A DNA stretch of 54,100 bases from Nitrobacter sp. 62-13 (GCF_001896955.1 NZ_MKRN01000203.1:1-54100); one strand, 5' to 3'; counted from the stretch's first letter, positions 31,378-40,483 are shown. Notes: generated by a model not told the origin, from the sequence alone. Numbers and translations: made by a program.

Positions 31378-33120
31378 ATGAGCCGGACGGGGGCGCTTCA
31401 GCTTGCAATAACGACGGCTGTGCTGGCGATTTGCGGCGCGACGGCGCAGGCCCAGCAGGTCGGCACCGCATCGGCGGTCAACCCGGCTGCGACCGCGAAC
31501 CTGAAGACCATCATCATCGGCCAGTCGATCGCGCATAAGGAGCGCATCCAGACCAAGTCCAGCGGCTCGGTGCAACTGCTGTTTCTCGACAAGACCTCGA
31601 TGACCATCGGTCCGAACAGCGACCTGACGATCGACGAATACGTCTACGACCCCAGCGCCAACACCGGAAAGCTGGCGGCGACGCTCAGCAAGGGCGCGCT
31701 TCGTTTCGTCGGCGGCCAGATCAGCCACAACGGCGACGCCGAGATCAAGACCGCGTCGGCCTTGATCGGCATCCGCGGCGGCGTGATGATGATCGACGGC
31801 AAAGGCGGCATCTATGCCGGTTACGGCACGATGACCGTGAACTCCAGCGGTCAGACCGTGACGCTCGGGGCCGGTGAATTCACCCAGACCCAATCGGGCG
31901 GTCCGCCGACTCCGCCCGGCCTGCCCCCGCCGGGATTCGTGCAGCGGCAGATCGCGCTCTTTCAGAGCGCCGCCGGCCAAACGGGCGGCGCGCGCGCGGG
32001 CGCGGCATCGGCGGCGAATGTCGCAGCCGCAGAGCACAGCGCGACCGGATCGCCCGGCGGACTGGTGACGGGATCGGGCGCGCCGCCCTCTCCCACTCCG
32101 CCCACCATCGTCCAACAGATCAACGCGATCACGTCCGCGTTCACCCAGTCGATCCAGACCTCCAATCAGGCGACGGGGGTGCAGGAGATCGCGGATCGGC
32201 CGAAGGGCGACAGCAACACGCCGCCTATCGACAACAACCCGCGCCCTTCGGCGACGCTGACCGGGTACGTCGGGGGACTGGACGTCGTTAACCTGAACCA
32301 GAACCATACGAATTATCAGCCACCGATTACAGATCCGATCACCGGCACGGCGGCGATCAACCTCGACGCGGCCAACAATCGTGTTCAGGGCACTCTGGAT
32401 ATATACGCCTATGACCCGGCGAATCCGTTCACGCAGCTCGCGCACAGTATTCACGCGCTGCTCCAGTTCGGATCGACTGGATCGACCGGCCCCGCCAACA
32501 GCGGCTATTCCGATTACAATAATTTTTATGCGAACATCCCCGACAACTCCATCGTCAACAACAAAGCGGTCACCGGCGTGGTCGTGTCGGCCAACGGCGT
32601 CGCAGCGAACCAGGTCGTCACCAACGCGATTCCCAATCTGACGCCGTGTCAGTGCGATTATACGCGCTGGGGATTCTGGGCGGTCAGTGCATCCAACGGC
32701 AATGCGACGCCGGACGAAGCGCTTATTGGCACCTGGGTCGCCGGTCGGCCGGTGGGCAGCATCAGCGATGTGCCAACCACGGGCACCGCAACCTACACCG
32801 GCCATGTCATCGCCAACGTGAACAGCGCAGGCTTCGTCGCCGGCGGCTTCTCCAACGCCGTAGACTTCGGTGCGCGATCCGGCGCGGTCAGCGTGACCAA
32901 CCTCGACAGCACCAATTATTCCGGCACCGTGAATTTCAATACCGACCCGCGCAATTTCGGCGGCACCATCGCGGGCGATGTCGGCGGCCGCAACATGACG
33001 TTGCAGGGCAGCTTCTTTCAGGGCCCAAACAGTCCGGTCGGCGAGATGGGCGGAAGCGTCGCGATTTCAGGCGCCAACAATTATCTCGGCAGCGGCATTT
33101 TTGCAGCGACCAAGCGCTGA
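31378..33120 (+). CDS. FecR domain protein with C-terminal beta-barrel-like/TbpB-like region
   Basis: GQSIAHKERIQTKSSGSVQLLFLDKTSMTIGPNSDLTIDEYVYDP (FecR); C-terminal NYSGTVNFNTDPRNFGGTIAGDVGGRNMTLQGSFFQGPNS...GAFAA-like. Confidence 0.8.
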   Translation: MSRTGALQLAITTAVLAICGATAQAQQVGTASAVNPAATANLKTIIIGQSIAHKERIQTKSSGSVQLLFLDKTSMTIGPNSDLTIDEYVYDPSANTGKLAATLSKGALRFVGGQISHNGDAEIKTASALIGIRGGVMMIDGKGGIYAGYGTMTVNSSGQTVTLGAGEFTQTQSGGPPTPPGLPPPGFVQRQIALFQSAAGQTGGARAGAASAANVAAAEHSATGSPGGLVTGSGAPPSPTPPTIVQQINAITSAFTQSIQTSNQATGVQEIADRPKGDSNTPPIDNNPRPSATLTGYVGGLDVVNLNQNHTNYQPPITDPITGTAAINLDAANNRVQGTLDIYAYDPANPFTQLAHSIHALLQFGSTGSTGPANSGYSDYNNFYANIPDNSIVNNKAVTGVVVSANGVAANQVVTNAIPNLTPCQCDYTRWGFWAVSASNGNATPDEALIGTWVAGRPVGSISDVPTTGTATYTGHVIANVNSAGFVAGGFSNAVDFGARSGAVSVTNLDSTNYSGTVNFNTDPRNFGGTIAGDVGGRNMTLQGSFFQGPNSPVGEMGGSVAISGANNYLGSGIFAATKR

Positions 33121-33307
33121 AAATTGCTCAATCGCACCAGGCCTCGGATGGGTTTGGTTAAATCGTCCGACCATCACCTGACGCTTCATCGCACGCTCGT
33201 CCTGAATGAGCGCACCGTGCAACGGCACTGCCATCAAGTTGCGCGGCCGGCGTAACGCAATCGGTGCAGGTATGTGTCGCGGGTTGAGATACGGCGCGCC
33301 CAGCGCC

Positions 33308-33718
33308 CTATTTCCCCGGCGTCCAGGGCTGGTAATCGCCGGTCGCCTTGGGGCGGTGGCCGCTCACCAGCGTCGAGCCGGGCGGGCGATAGGCAGCCGG
33401 CGTCCCGGTCATGTTCGGCACATGCGGCTTCTGCCATTCACGCGGCTTATAGTTTTCCTTGGTCGGCGGAATATCCACAATGTGATGAATCCAGCCATGC
33501 CACTCCGGCGGAATGCGGCTGGCTTCCGTATAGCCGTTGTAGACCACCCAGCGCCGCTCGAAACCGAGCGTCGGGTCGATCTTTCCGCCCCGCGTCCGGT
33601 AATAGCGGTTGCCCTGGCTGTCCTGCCCGACCAGCTCGCCGAAGCGCCACGTCCAGAGCTGCGTGCCGAAGGTCTGGCTGTTCCACCAGGTAAAGAGTTT
33701 GAGGAAAAACTGCTTCAT
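33308..33718 (-). CDS. NADH:ubiquinone oxidoreductase subunit NDUFA12 family protein
   Basis: MKQFFLKLFTWWNSQTFGTQLWTWRFGELVGQDSQGNRYYRTRGG...ERRWVVYNGYTEASRIPPEWHGWIHH. Confidence 0.94.
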   Translation of the reverse strand: MKQFFLKLFTWWNSQTFGTQLWTWRFGELVGQDSQGNRYYRTRGGKIDPTLGFERRWVVYNGYTEASRIPPEWHGWIHHIVDIPPTKENYKPREWQKPHVPNMTGTPAAYRPPGSTLVSGHRPKATGDYQPWTPGK

Positions 33719-34017
33719 GGCCGGATTCCATCGCCGAAAGGGCATAGCGCCTTGATTTGATGGCATCCCGCCGCGCGCTTGTCCAGCACGACCCGCAGCC
33801 GAATGACGAGACCCAGCCTGCGGCCAACGGGCGCGGATCGATCCAAGCGGATCGGTCCAAATTGGCGGGTTGCGCCTTCGGCTAAGCTGCCCTACAGAGC
33901 CCCCGCTCCTCCGTCCGGGCGATATCGTATCCGTGATCGAATGCTGCGCGCTGTTGACGGACAAGATAGAACCCTGAATGTTGCCGTTGCAGGCGCGAAA
34001 AACATAAAGGCTGCGAA

Positions 34018-34299
34018 ATGTCCGAAGTCGTCAACAACATGGAAAAACATCGCTACGAACTCGAAGTGGACGGGCACATCGCTGCAGCCTACTATCGATT
34101 TCTGGACGGCATCATCGTGTTCACCCATACCCAGGTTCCGCCCGAACTCAGAGACAAGGGCGTTGCCTCGGAACTCGTGCAAGGCGCAATGGATCAAGTG
34201 CGCGCCGACAGATTCAGGGTCGGCGCTCAATGCCCCTTCGTGAAAGACTGGCTCGAGAAGCATCCGGATTATGCCGATCTGCTGAGGCCGAATTTGTGA
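34018..34299 (+). CDS. GNAT family N-acetyltransferase (small YjdJ-like), paralog 1
   Basis: RYELEVDGHIAAAYYRFLDGIIVFTHTQVPPELRDKGVASELVQGAMDQVR...CPFVKDWLEKHPDYADLL. Confidence 0.9.
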   Translation: MSEVVNNMEKHRYELEVDGHIAAAYYRFLDGIIVFTHTQVPPELRDKGVASELVQGAMDQVRADRFRVGAQCPFVKDWLEKHPDYADLLRPNL

Positions 34300-34385
34300 G
34301 GATGGGCGCGACATCGTCTCAACCACGGCCGCGTTCTTGAAAAGGCGGTCCTGCGTGGCCCCGATGCGCCGTCGGGATCGCCCGG

Positions 34386-34464
34386 CTAGTACCGCCGATT
34401 TGAAATTCCTGCACCACTTGCAGCGGGTTCGTCTTCGGGAATTTCAAATCGAAAGCGGTACCAG
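34386..34464. repeat. Inverted-repeat element A
   Basis: CTAGTACCGCCGATTTGAAATTCC (34386-34409) vs reverse complement of 34438-34464, CTGGTACCGCTTTCGATTTGAAATTCC; inner hairpin CTGCA-CCACT-TGCAG. Confidence 0.85.
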
Positions 34465-34478
34465 AATCATAAAGTTGC

Positions 34479-34553
34479 CTAGTACCCTTTGCTTTCCGAA
34501 GTTCGTTAAGGGAGTGTTGCGGTGTCTCACGAACTTCGGAAAGCGGGTACTAG
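34479..34553. repeat. Inverted-repeat element B
   Basis: CTAGTACCCTTTGCTTTCCGAAGTTCGT (34479-34506) vs reverse complement of 34529-34553, CTAGTACCCGCTTTCCGAAGTTCGT. Confidence 0.88.
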
Positions 34554-34603
34554 TGTCCTTCACCGTTTAACGGAAACGGCGAAAGGCTTCAGACTTTTGA
34601 TTT

Positions 34604-34650
34604 GACGCGTTTTCTTCACGCGAACCGAATTTCACTTCGCTCGAAAACGC
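34604..34650. repeat. Third palindromic repeat (GCGTTTTC...GAAAACGC)
   Basis: GACGCGTTTTCTTCACGCGAACCGAATTTCACTTCGCTCGAAAACGC; 8-bp terminal inverted repeat. Confidence 0.6.
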
Positions 34651-34693
34651 CGTGGTGCCATGATGACCCCGTGGAGGAACCCACGCGCGAACC

Positions 34694-34966
34694 ATGGCCG
34701 CCGTCTACGACAACAAGGATCTGAGCCGTTTTGAACTGGACGTCGAAGGCGGGATTGCCTTCGCGAATTACCGCCTTGCGCCCGGCACGGTCATCATCAC
34801 CCACACCGAAACGCCGCGCGAGCTGCGCGGCCGCGGCATCGCCTCCCTGCTCGTCAAGGGCGCGCTGGCGCTGATCCGAGCCGAGGGCCTGAAGGTGGTC
34901 GCCGGTTGCGGGTTCGTCGCCAACTATCTCGACAAGCATCCCGAAGAAGCCGACCGCGTGGTGTGA
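34694..34966 (+). CDS. GNAT family N-acetyltransferase, paralog 2
   Basis: RFELDVEGGIAFANYRLAPGTVIITHTETPRELRGRGIASLLVKGALALIR...CGFVANYLDKHPEEAD. Confidence 0.9.
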   Translation: MAAVYDNKDLSRFELDVEGGIAFANYRLAPGTVIITHTETPRELRGRGIASLLVKGALALIRAEGLKVVAGCGFVANYLDKHPEEADRVV

Positions 34967-35017
34967 GCCCGCGAGTCAGACTCTTGAAACAACCGCGTCA
35001 GTGGACGCCAGCCAGCA

Positions 35018-35389
35018 TCAGTGCTTCATGTCAGGCGGCAGCTTGCCGCCGTTGGCTGCGAGTTGAGCCATCATCTGCTTGTGCAGCCAGATGTTCATCG
35101 CCGCTGAATCGTTGGTGTCGCCGGAATATTTCAGATCCTTCGCCAGTTCCTTGCGGGCGCTCAGGCTGGAGTCGATATCGAGCGCCTTCATCAGATCGAC
35201 GATCGATGTCCGCCATGCCAGCTTTTCCTTCTTGGCGGCGACGGCCTTGTCGAGAATGGCTGCGACATCAACGCTGCCTGCGGGCGCACCGCCTGATGAG
35301 GTGACCGCGCCGCCTGTTTCAGGCGCAGGTGTTGCCGCTTCGGCGTGCGTGCCGAAGATGGCGCCCATGATCTTTCCGAAAATGCTCAT
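35018..35389 (-). CDS. DUF3597 domain-containing protein
   Basis: MSIFGKIMGAIFGTHAEA...VDVAAILDKAVAAKKEKLAWRTSIVDLMKALDIDSSLSARKELAKDLKYSGDTNDSAAMNIWLHKQMM. Confidence 0.9.
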   Translation of the reverse strand: MSIFGKIMGAIFGTHAEAATPAPETGGAVTSSGGAPAGSVDVAAILDKAVAAKKEKLAWRTSIVDLMKALDIDSSLSARKELAKDLKYSGDTNDSAAMNIWLHKQMMAQLAANGGKLPPDMKH

Positions 35390-35835
35390 TGTGCCGCTCC
35401 CAATAGCTTCACATCGTGTGCAGATCGAGCCGAGGCGGAACCTCGCGTCTGTGTCCGTCCGGTCACGAAAAGAGTAGCCGCCTCGTTGCGGCTTGCCAAT
35501 GCGGCAATGGCGGGCCGCGCGGGAACGTATGCGCCGCCTGTCGCGGACGACATCACAATGTCGCATTTGAATTGTCGCGCTTTGCGAATGCGCTCGCTCG
35601 CATGCGATTCAAAGTCGCGACGACATGACGTCCTGTTACCGCACCATCCGACGACCAAAAAAAAATCACTGAAGCGTGAGCAACGAAAACCGGAGATAGG
35701 GATTAGAATTGCCTTACAGGTCGCGGCAAGACCAGGTTCCTTGCTCTCGCGTCTGGGCTTGATCGTGATCGTTTCCGAAGGGGCAAAACTTGCGCCTTCT
35801 GACGGCGTGAGGTTCGGCCCCGCGAAAGGGAGACA

Positions 35836-36777
35836 ATGAACATGGCCACCTCTTATCCTGTTGACGCCCCGTCACGCCTACAACCAGGAATGGTCGCCAC
35901 CGACAGGCCGGTTATCCGGCACATCGGCCTCTCCGACCTTCTTGATGCGTTGCGGCTGGGCTGGGAAGATTTCAAGGCGGTCCCCAGCCACGCCATAGTC
36001 CTTTGCGTGATCTATCCCGTGCTCGGAATCGTACTGGCCCGAATGGTGCTCGGCTATTCGGTCTTGCCGATGCTGTTTCCGATCGCCGCCGGCTTTGCCC
36101 TGATCGGGCCGTTTGCAGCGCTCGGACTCTATGAATTGAGCTATCGCCGCGAACTCGGCATGGAGGCGTCCGCATGGCATGCGCTCTCTGTGATGCGATC
36201 GCCGTCGTTCGGATCGATGCTCGGATTGGGCGCGCTGCTCCTCGTTATTTTCTTCGTCTGGGTAGCAACCGCGCATGCGATCTATGTCTCCACCTTCGGC
36301 AACGCGCCAGCATCGGCAGTGCCCGATTTTGTCACGCGGGTTTTAACCACGTCTGAGGGCTGGCGCTTGATCGTGGTCGGCTGCGGCGTCGGATTCCTGT
36401 TTGCGGCCGTCGCCTTGTGCATCAGCATCGTGTCGTTCCCGCTGATGCTCCACCAGCATGCCGACATGACCGATGCCATGTGGACGTCGATGCGCGTAGT
36501 TGCGAAGAATCCGATCGCAGCCGCGGAATGGGGTTTGATCGTTGCTGTCCTGCTGGTGCTCGGAACGATTCCCTTCTTCCTCGGCCTTACCATCGTGATG
36601 CCGTTGCTCGGTCATGCGACATGGCACCTCTACCGCAAGGCGATCGAAACTCCCTTGACCTCGCCATCGCACGAGATCCCGCCGGTTGAGAGGGAAAAGC
36701 GTTATGCGGCGGATTTCCCGTCCGTCTTGTTCCCTCCTTACGGGCGCAAGCAACAATTCTTCGATAGTTCGGATTGA
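35836..36777 (+). CDS. DUF2189 domain-containing integral membrane protein
   Basis: IRHIGLSDLLDALRLGWEDFKAVPSHAIVLCVIYPVLGIVLARMVLGYSVLPMLFPIAAGFALIGPFAALGLYELSYRRELG. Confidence 0.9.
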   Translation: MNMATSYPVDAPSRLQPGMVATDRPVIRHIGLSDLLDALRLGWEDFKAVPSHAIVLCVIYPVLGIVLARMVLGYSVLPMLFPIAAGFALIGPFAALGLYELSYRRELGMEASAWHALSVMRSPSFGSMLGLGALLLVIFFVWVATAHAIYVSTFGNAPASAVPDFVTRVLTTSEGWRLIVVGCGVGFLFAAVALCISIVSFPLMLHQHADMTDAMWTSMRVVAKNPIAAAEWGLIVAVLLVLGTIPFFLGLTIVMPLLGHATWHLYRKAIETPLTSPSHEIPPVEREKRYAADFPSVLFPPYGRKQQFFDSSD

Positions 36778-36801
36778 TGGAAGACGTACGCGCGTTCATG
36801 C

Positions 36802-36829
36802 GGCCGTCTCGAGCAATCGAGACGGCCGT
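36802..36829. terminator. Strong hairpin, possible terminator without T-tract
   Basis: CGGCCGTCTCGA-GCAA-TCGAGACGGCCG: perfect 12-bp stem with GNRA-type loop. Confidence 0.5.
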
Positions 36830-36902
36830 CGCGCAAGGAACGTCAGTAAATCCCCCGTGGCCACGCCCACGCTGACCGCCGGATTCTTGAAAGTGCGGAC
36901 CT

Positions 36903-36936
36903 CCAGTAGCAATGAATATTCATTCATTATTACTGG
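36903..36936. promoter_or_regulatory. AT-rich imperfect palindrome upstream of trmFO
   Basis: CCAGTAGCAATGAATATTCATTCATTATTACTGG. Confidence 0.45.
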
Positions 36937-37045
36937 ATGGATGCAATAGCCTCACGCAACGGAAAGCGGCGCGCCGTTTATTCTGTGATCGCTGCAGCCG
37001 GAAAGGCGATTCCCCTTGGCCGGAAAACGCGCTACCCCTTCGCCC

Positions 37046-38479
37046 ATGACACAGATCGACTTCTCCAGCGCCGCCGTCCATGTCGTCGGGGCCGGCCTCG
37101 CCGGCTCGGAAGCCGCCTGGCAGGTTGCCAATAGCGGCGTTCGGGTGGTGTTGCACGAGATGCGGCCGCACCGGATGACAGCGGCACACCAGACCGGCGG
37201 CCTGGCCGAACTTGTCTGCTCCAATTCGTTCCGCTCCGACGATGCGGCGAACAACGCGGTCGGGCTGCTTCATGCCGAGATGCGCCGGCTGGGATCGTTG
37301 ATCATGCGCTGTGCCGACGCCAATCAGGTGCCGGCCGGCGGCGCGCTGGCGGTGGATCGCGAGGGCTTTTCGTCCGCCGTGACCAAAGCTCTCGGCGATC
37401 ATCCGTTGATCGAGATCAGCCGGGCCGAGGTCGCCGGCCTGCCGCCGCCGGACTGGCGCAATGTCATCGTCGCTACCGGTCCCCTCACCTCGGCTCCGCT
37501 CGCCGATGCGATCCGTACGCTCACCGATGAATCCGCCCTGGCTTTTTTCGACGCGATCGCGCCGATCGTGCACCGCGACTCCATCGATATGTCGAAGGCC
37601 TGGTTCCAGTCGCGCTATGACAAGGTTGGTCCGGGCGGCAGCGGCGCCGATTACATCAACTGCCCGCTGACCGAGGCACAGTATCACGCCTTCGTGGAGG
37701 CGTTGATCGAGGGCGAGAAAGCCGCCTTCAAGGACTGGGAGACCGACACGCCCTACTTCGACGGCTGCCTGCCGATCGAGGTCATGGCGGAGCGCGGCCG
37801 CGAGACCTTGCGCCATGGTCCGATGAAGCCGGTCGGCCTCACCAATCCGCACGAGCCCACGGTGAAACCCTACGCCATCGTTCAATTGCGACAGGACAAC
37901 AAGCTCGGCACACTTTACAACATCGTCGGATTCCAGACCAAGCTGAAGCACGGCGCGCAGACCCGCATTTTCCGCACCATTCCGGGTCTTGAAAACGCGG
38001 AGTTCGCCCGCCTCGGCGGCTTGCACCGTAACACGTTCCTGAATTCGCCGAAACTGCTCGACGCACAGATGCGCTTGCGCGCCGAGCCGCGGCTGCGCTT
38101 CGCCGGGCAAATGACGGGGTGCGAAGGCTACGTCGAATCCGCCGCCATCGGGCTGATTGCGGGACTCTACGCCGCGTCCGATGCACGCGCGCGGATGCTT
38201 TCGGCTCCGCCGCCGACCACCGCGCTCGGCGCGCTGCTCGGCCACATCACCGGCGGCCACATCGAAACCATCGACGCCGGACCGCGCTCGTTCCAGCCGA
38301 TGAACATCAACTTCGGATTGTTTCCGCCGCTCGCCAATCCGCCGACAAAGAAACCGGATGGCACGCGGCTGCGCGGCAACGAAAAGACGGCAGCGAAAAA
38401 ACAGGCGATCTGCGCCCGCGCGCTCACCGATCTCGACCGCTGGATCGCGGATGCGCTTCGTCCGGCGGCAGCGGCATAG
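37046..38479 (+). CDS. trmFO: Methylenetetrahydrofolate--tRNA-(uracil(54)-C(5))-methyltransferase (FADH2-oxidizing)
   Basis: [56 protein letters not shown]...[20 protein letters not shown]. Confidence 0.96.
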   Translation: MTQIDFSSAAVHVVGAGLAGSEAAWQVANSGVRVVLHEMRPHRMTAAHQTGGLAELVCSNSFRSDDAANNAVGLLHAEMRRLGSLIMRCADANQVPAGGALAVDREGFSSAVTKALGDHPLIEISRAEVAGLPPPDWRNVIVATGPLTSAPLADAIRTLTDESALAFFDAIAPIVHRDSIDMSKAWFQSRYDKVGPGGSGADYINCPLTEAQYHAFVEALIEGEKAAFKDWETDTPYFDGCLPIEVMAERGRETLRHGPMKPVGLTNPHEPTVKPYAIVQLRQDNKLGTLYNIVGFQTKLKHGAQTRIFRTIPGLENAEFARLGGLHRNTFLNSPKLLDAQMRLRAEPRLRFAGQMTGCEGYVESAAIGLIAGLYAASDARARMLSAPPPTTALGALLGHITGGHIETIDAGPRSFQPMNINFGLFPPLANPPTKKPDGTRLRGNEKTAAKKQAICARALTDLDRWIADALRPAAAA

Positions 38480-38503
38480 TTCAACGCACTTTCAGGATCG
38501 TTC

Positions 38504-39604
38504 ATGTCTCTTCCGAAACAGGACGCCGCATTCCTGTCCACAACCTGGACCGAGGGTGTCCTGCTGAAACGCGACGTGTTTTCAACCGTCGAGCGCGGAC
38601 GTTTCCGAACGGACTCCGGCGAGGTCGGCGCGGTGCTGCGGCGGCTCGATCAGGTGCCGTGGTGGTCTTATCCCGTCGCGCGGCACCTGTTCGAGCGCGA
38701 ACGCAAGGCATTGACGCTCGCACGCGATCTCGGCGTCGGCCCGAAGCTGTTGTGGAACGGCCGCCGCTCGCTGGTGCGCAGCTTTGTCGACGGCGTGGCG
38801 CTGCATCTTGCCAAGCCTTATGACGACCTCGCATATTTTCGATCCGCCAAGCTGGCGCTGCGCAGGCTGCATCGCGCCGGCATCTGCCACAACGATCTCG
38901 CCAAGGAACAGAACTGGCTGCGCGGCAGCGACGGCCGCGCCTACCTGACCGACTTCCAGCTTGCGGCCTGCTTCACGCGCCGCTCGCCGCTGTTTCGCAT
39001 CGCCGCTTACGAAGACCTGCGGCATCTCCTGAAGCACAAGCGCACGTATGCGCCGGATGCCCTGACGCCGCGCGAGCGCAGGATTCTTGCACGCAAGTCG
39101 GTTATCGCGCGGATCTGGCTGATGACCGGCAAAAAGGTGTATCAGGCCATCACGCGCGGGCTGTTCAGCTTCACCGACCGCGAAGGCGGTGGCCGTCGGC
39201 TCGTCAACGACGCACCGGTGCTGATCGCGCGCATCAAACAAAACCCCGCGGTGCGCGACGCCGCCATCGTCGCATTCGCCGACCGCCGCAGCGGCGTCGG
39301 GCTGTACGCCTTTGTGGAAGCCGATCAAGCCGGACTGGAAGCGCAGTTGCGCTCGGCGCTCGGCTCGGCGCGCGAACCAAAGTCCCCGGAGCATATCCAA
39401 GTCGTTCCTCATCTGCCGCGCGACGCGAGCGGCAAGGTGCGCACGGAAATCCTGCAGCTCATCGCGATGAACCAGATCGATCTGATCGAGCCGCTGATCA
39501 CCAGCCCCGCGGACCGTGAGTTCTTCCGCGGCATCCTGGAGAGCCGGAAAAACCTGCGCGACCGCTTCAACTTTGCTTCGACCGACCAGGCACTCCCATC
39601 CTGA
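38504..39604 (+). CDS. Protein-kinase-like protein with C-terminal AMP-binding-enzyme (acyl-CoA synthetase) C-domain
   Basis: GICHNDLAKEQNWL...AYLTDFQLAA (kinase catalytic/DFG-like); VRDAAIVAFADRRSGVGLYAFVEA...PEHIQVVPHLPRDASGKVRTEILQLIA. Confidence 0.8.
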   Translation: MSLPKQDAAFLSTTWTEGVLLKRDVFSTVERGRFRTDSGEVGAVLRRLDQVPWWSYPVARHLFERERKALTLARDLGVGPKLLWNGRRSLVRSFVDGVALHLAKPYDDLAYFRSAKLALRRLHRAGICHNDLAKEQNWLRGSDGRAYLTDFQLAACFTRRSPLFRIAAYEDLRHLLKHKRTYAPDALTPRERRILARKSVIARIWLMTGKKVYQAITRGLFSFTDREGGGRRLVNDAPVLIARIKQNPAVRDAAIVAFADRRSGVGLYAFVEADQAGLEAQLRSALGSAREPKSPEHIQVVPHLPRDASGKVRTEILQLIAMNQIDLIEPLITSPADREFFRGILESRKNLRDRFNFASTDQALPS

Positions 39605-39607
39605 TCG

Positions 39608-40483
39608 TCAGCCGCGACACGGCCTCGCGCGGGAGGCGCGCCACAACGTCCACAGAATGCGCAGCCGCGATGCGGGCCGCGGCATGAAGGGATCGTTATC
39701 CGCGCGAGCCTGGGCGTTCAACGCACGGCGCACCATCGCGAGCGAAAGATAAACTGTTCGCGAGTCCGGCGGGACGTCCGGCAGCATGGCCATCGCATTT
39801 TTCAGATGCGATCGCGCGTCTTCCGCGAGTGCGCGGAGGGCCGCGCGAAGCGCCGGCGTGTCCTGGCCCGCAAACATCTTTTCCGGATCGACGCCGTGCT
39901 GCTCCAGCAATTGCAGCGGCACGAACGACTGCCGCCGCGACGCGTCAAAACCCAGCCGCGCGATCACCTGCGCGATGCCGTGCGCAAGGCCGGCGTGGTG
40001 CGCCAGATGATCCATCGCATCGGTCTCGTGTCCGACGACGCGCGCGGCGAGCGAAAACAGCGCGCATGACGTATCGCAGAGATATTGTTCGAGCGCCATC
40101 ATGTGCGGCATCGGATCGTTGTAGAGGTCGAATTGATGCGCCTCGATCAGCCGCGACAGACGCTCGACCGGCAGACCATGGTCACGAACCGCGAGCAACA
40201 GTTCGGCCGCGACCGGATTGCCTTCGACCCCGCCGTGGCCGGCGCCCGCGAGCATATCGGCCCACCATTGCAGGCGGATTTCGCCCGGCAGCGGCTGCGT
40301 GATCTGCTCCCGAACCTTGGCGATCTCGACGTTGAAGGCATAAAGGGCCAGCAGCGCGCGGCGGCAACGCAGCGGCGCGAACAGCGTCGACGCATAGTTT
40401 TCGAAATCGTGGTTGCGCACAAGCTCCGTGCAGAACGCGGCGGACGAACTTTCAGATGCCCCGCCACTCATGACGTCACCCAC
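39608..40483 (-). CDS. Squalene/phytoene synthase family protein (NDUFAF6-like)
   Basis: CRRALLALYAFNVEIAKVREQITQPLPGEIRLQWWADML...GLAHGIAQVIARL. Confidence 0.9.
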   Translation of the reverse strand: MGDVMSGGASESSSAAFCTELVRNHDFENYASTLFAPLRCRRALLALYAFNVEIAKVREQITQPLPGEIRLQWWADMLAGAGHGGVEGNPVAAELLLAVRDHGLPVERLSRLIEAHQFDLYNDPMPHMMALEQYLCDTSCALFSLAARVVGHETDAMDHLAHHAGLAHGIAQVIARLGFDASRRQSFVPLQLLEQHGVDPEKMFAGQDTPALRAALRALAEDARSHLKNAMAMLPDVPPDSRTVYLSLAMVRRALNAQARADNDPFMPRPASRLRILWTLWRASRARPCRG

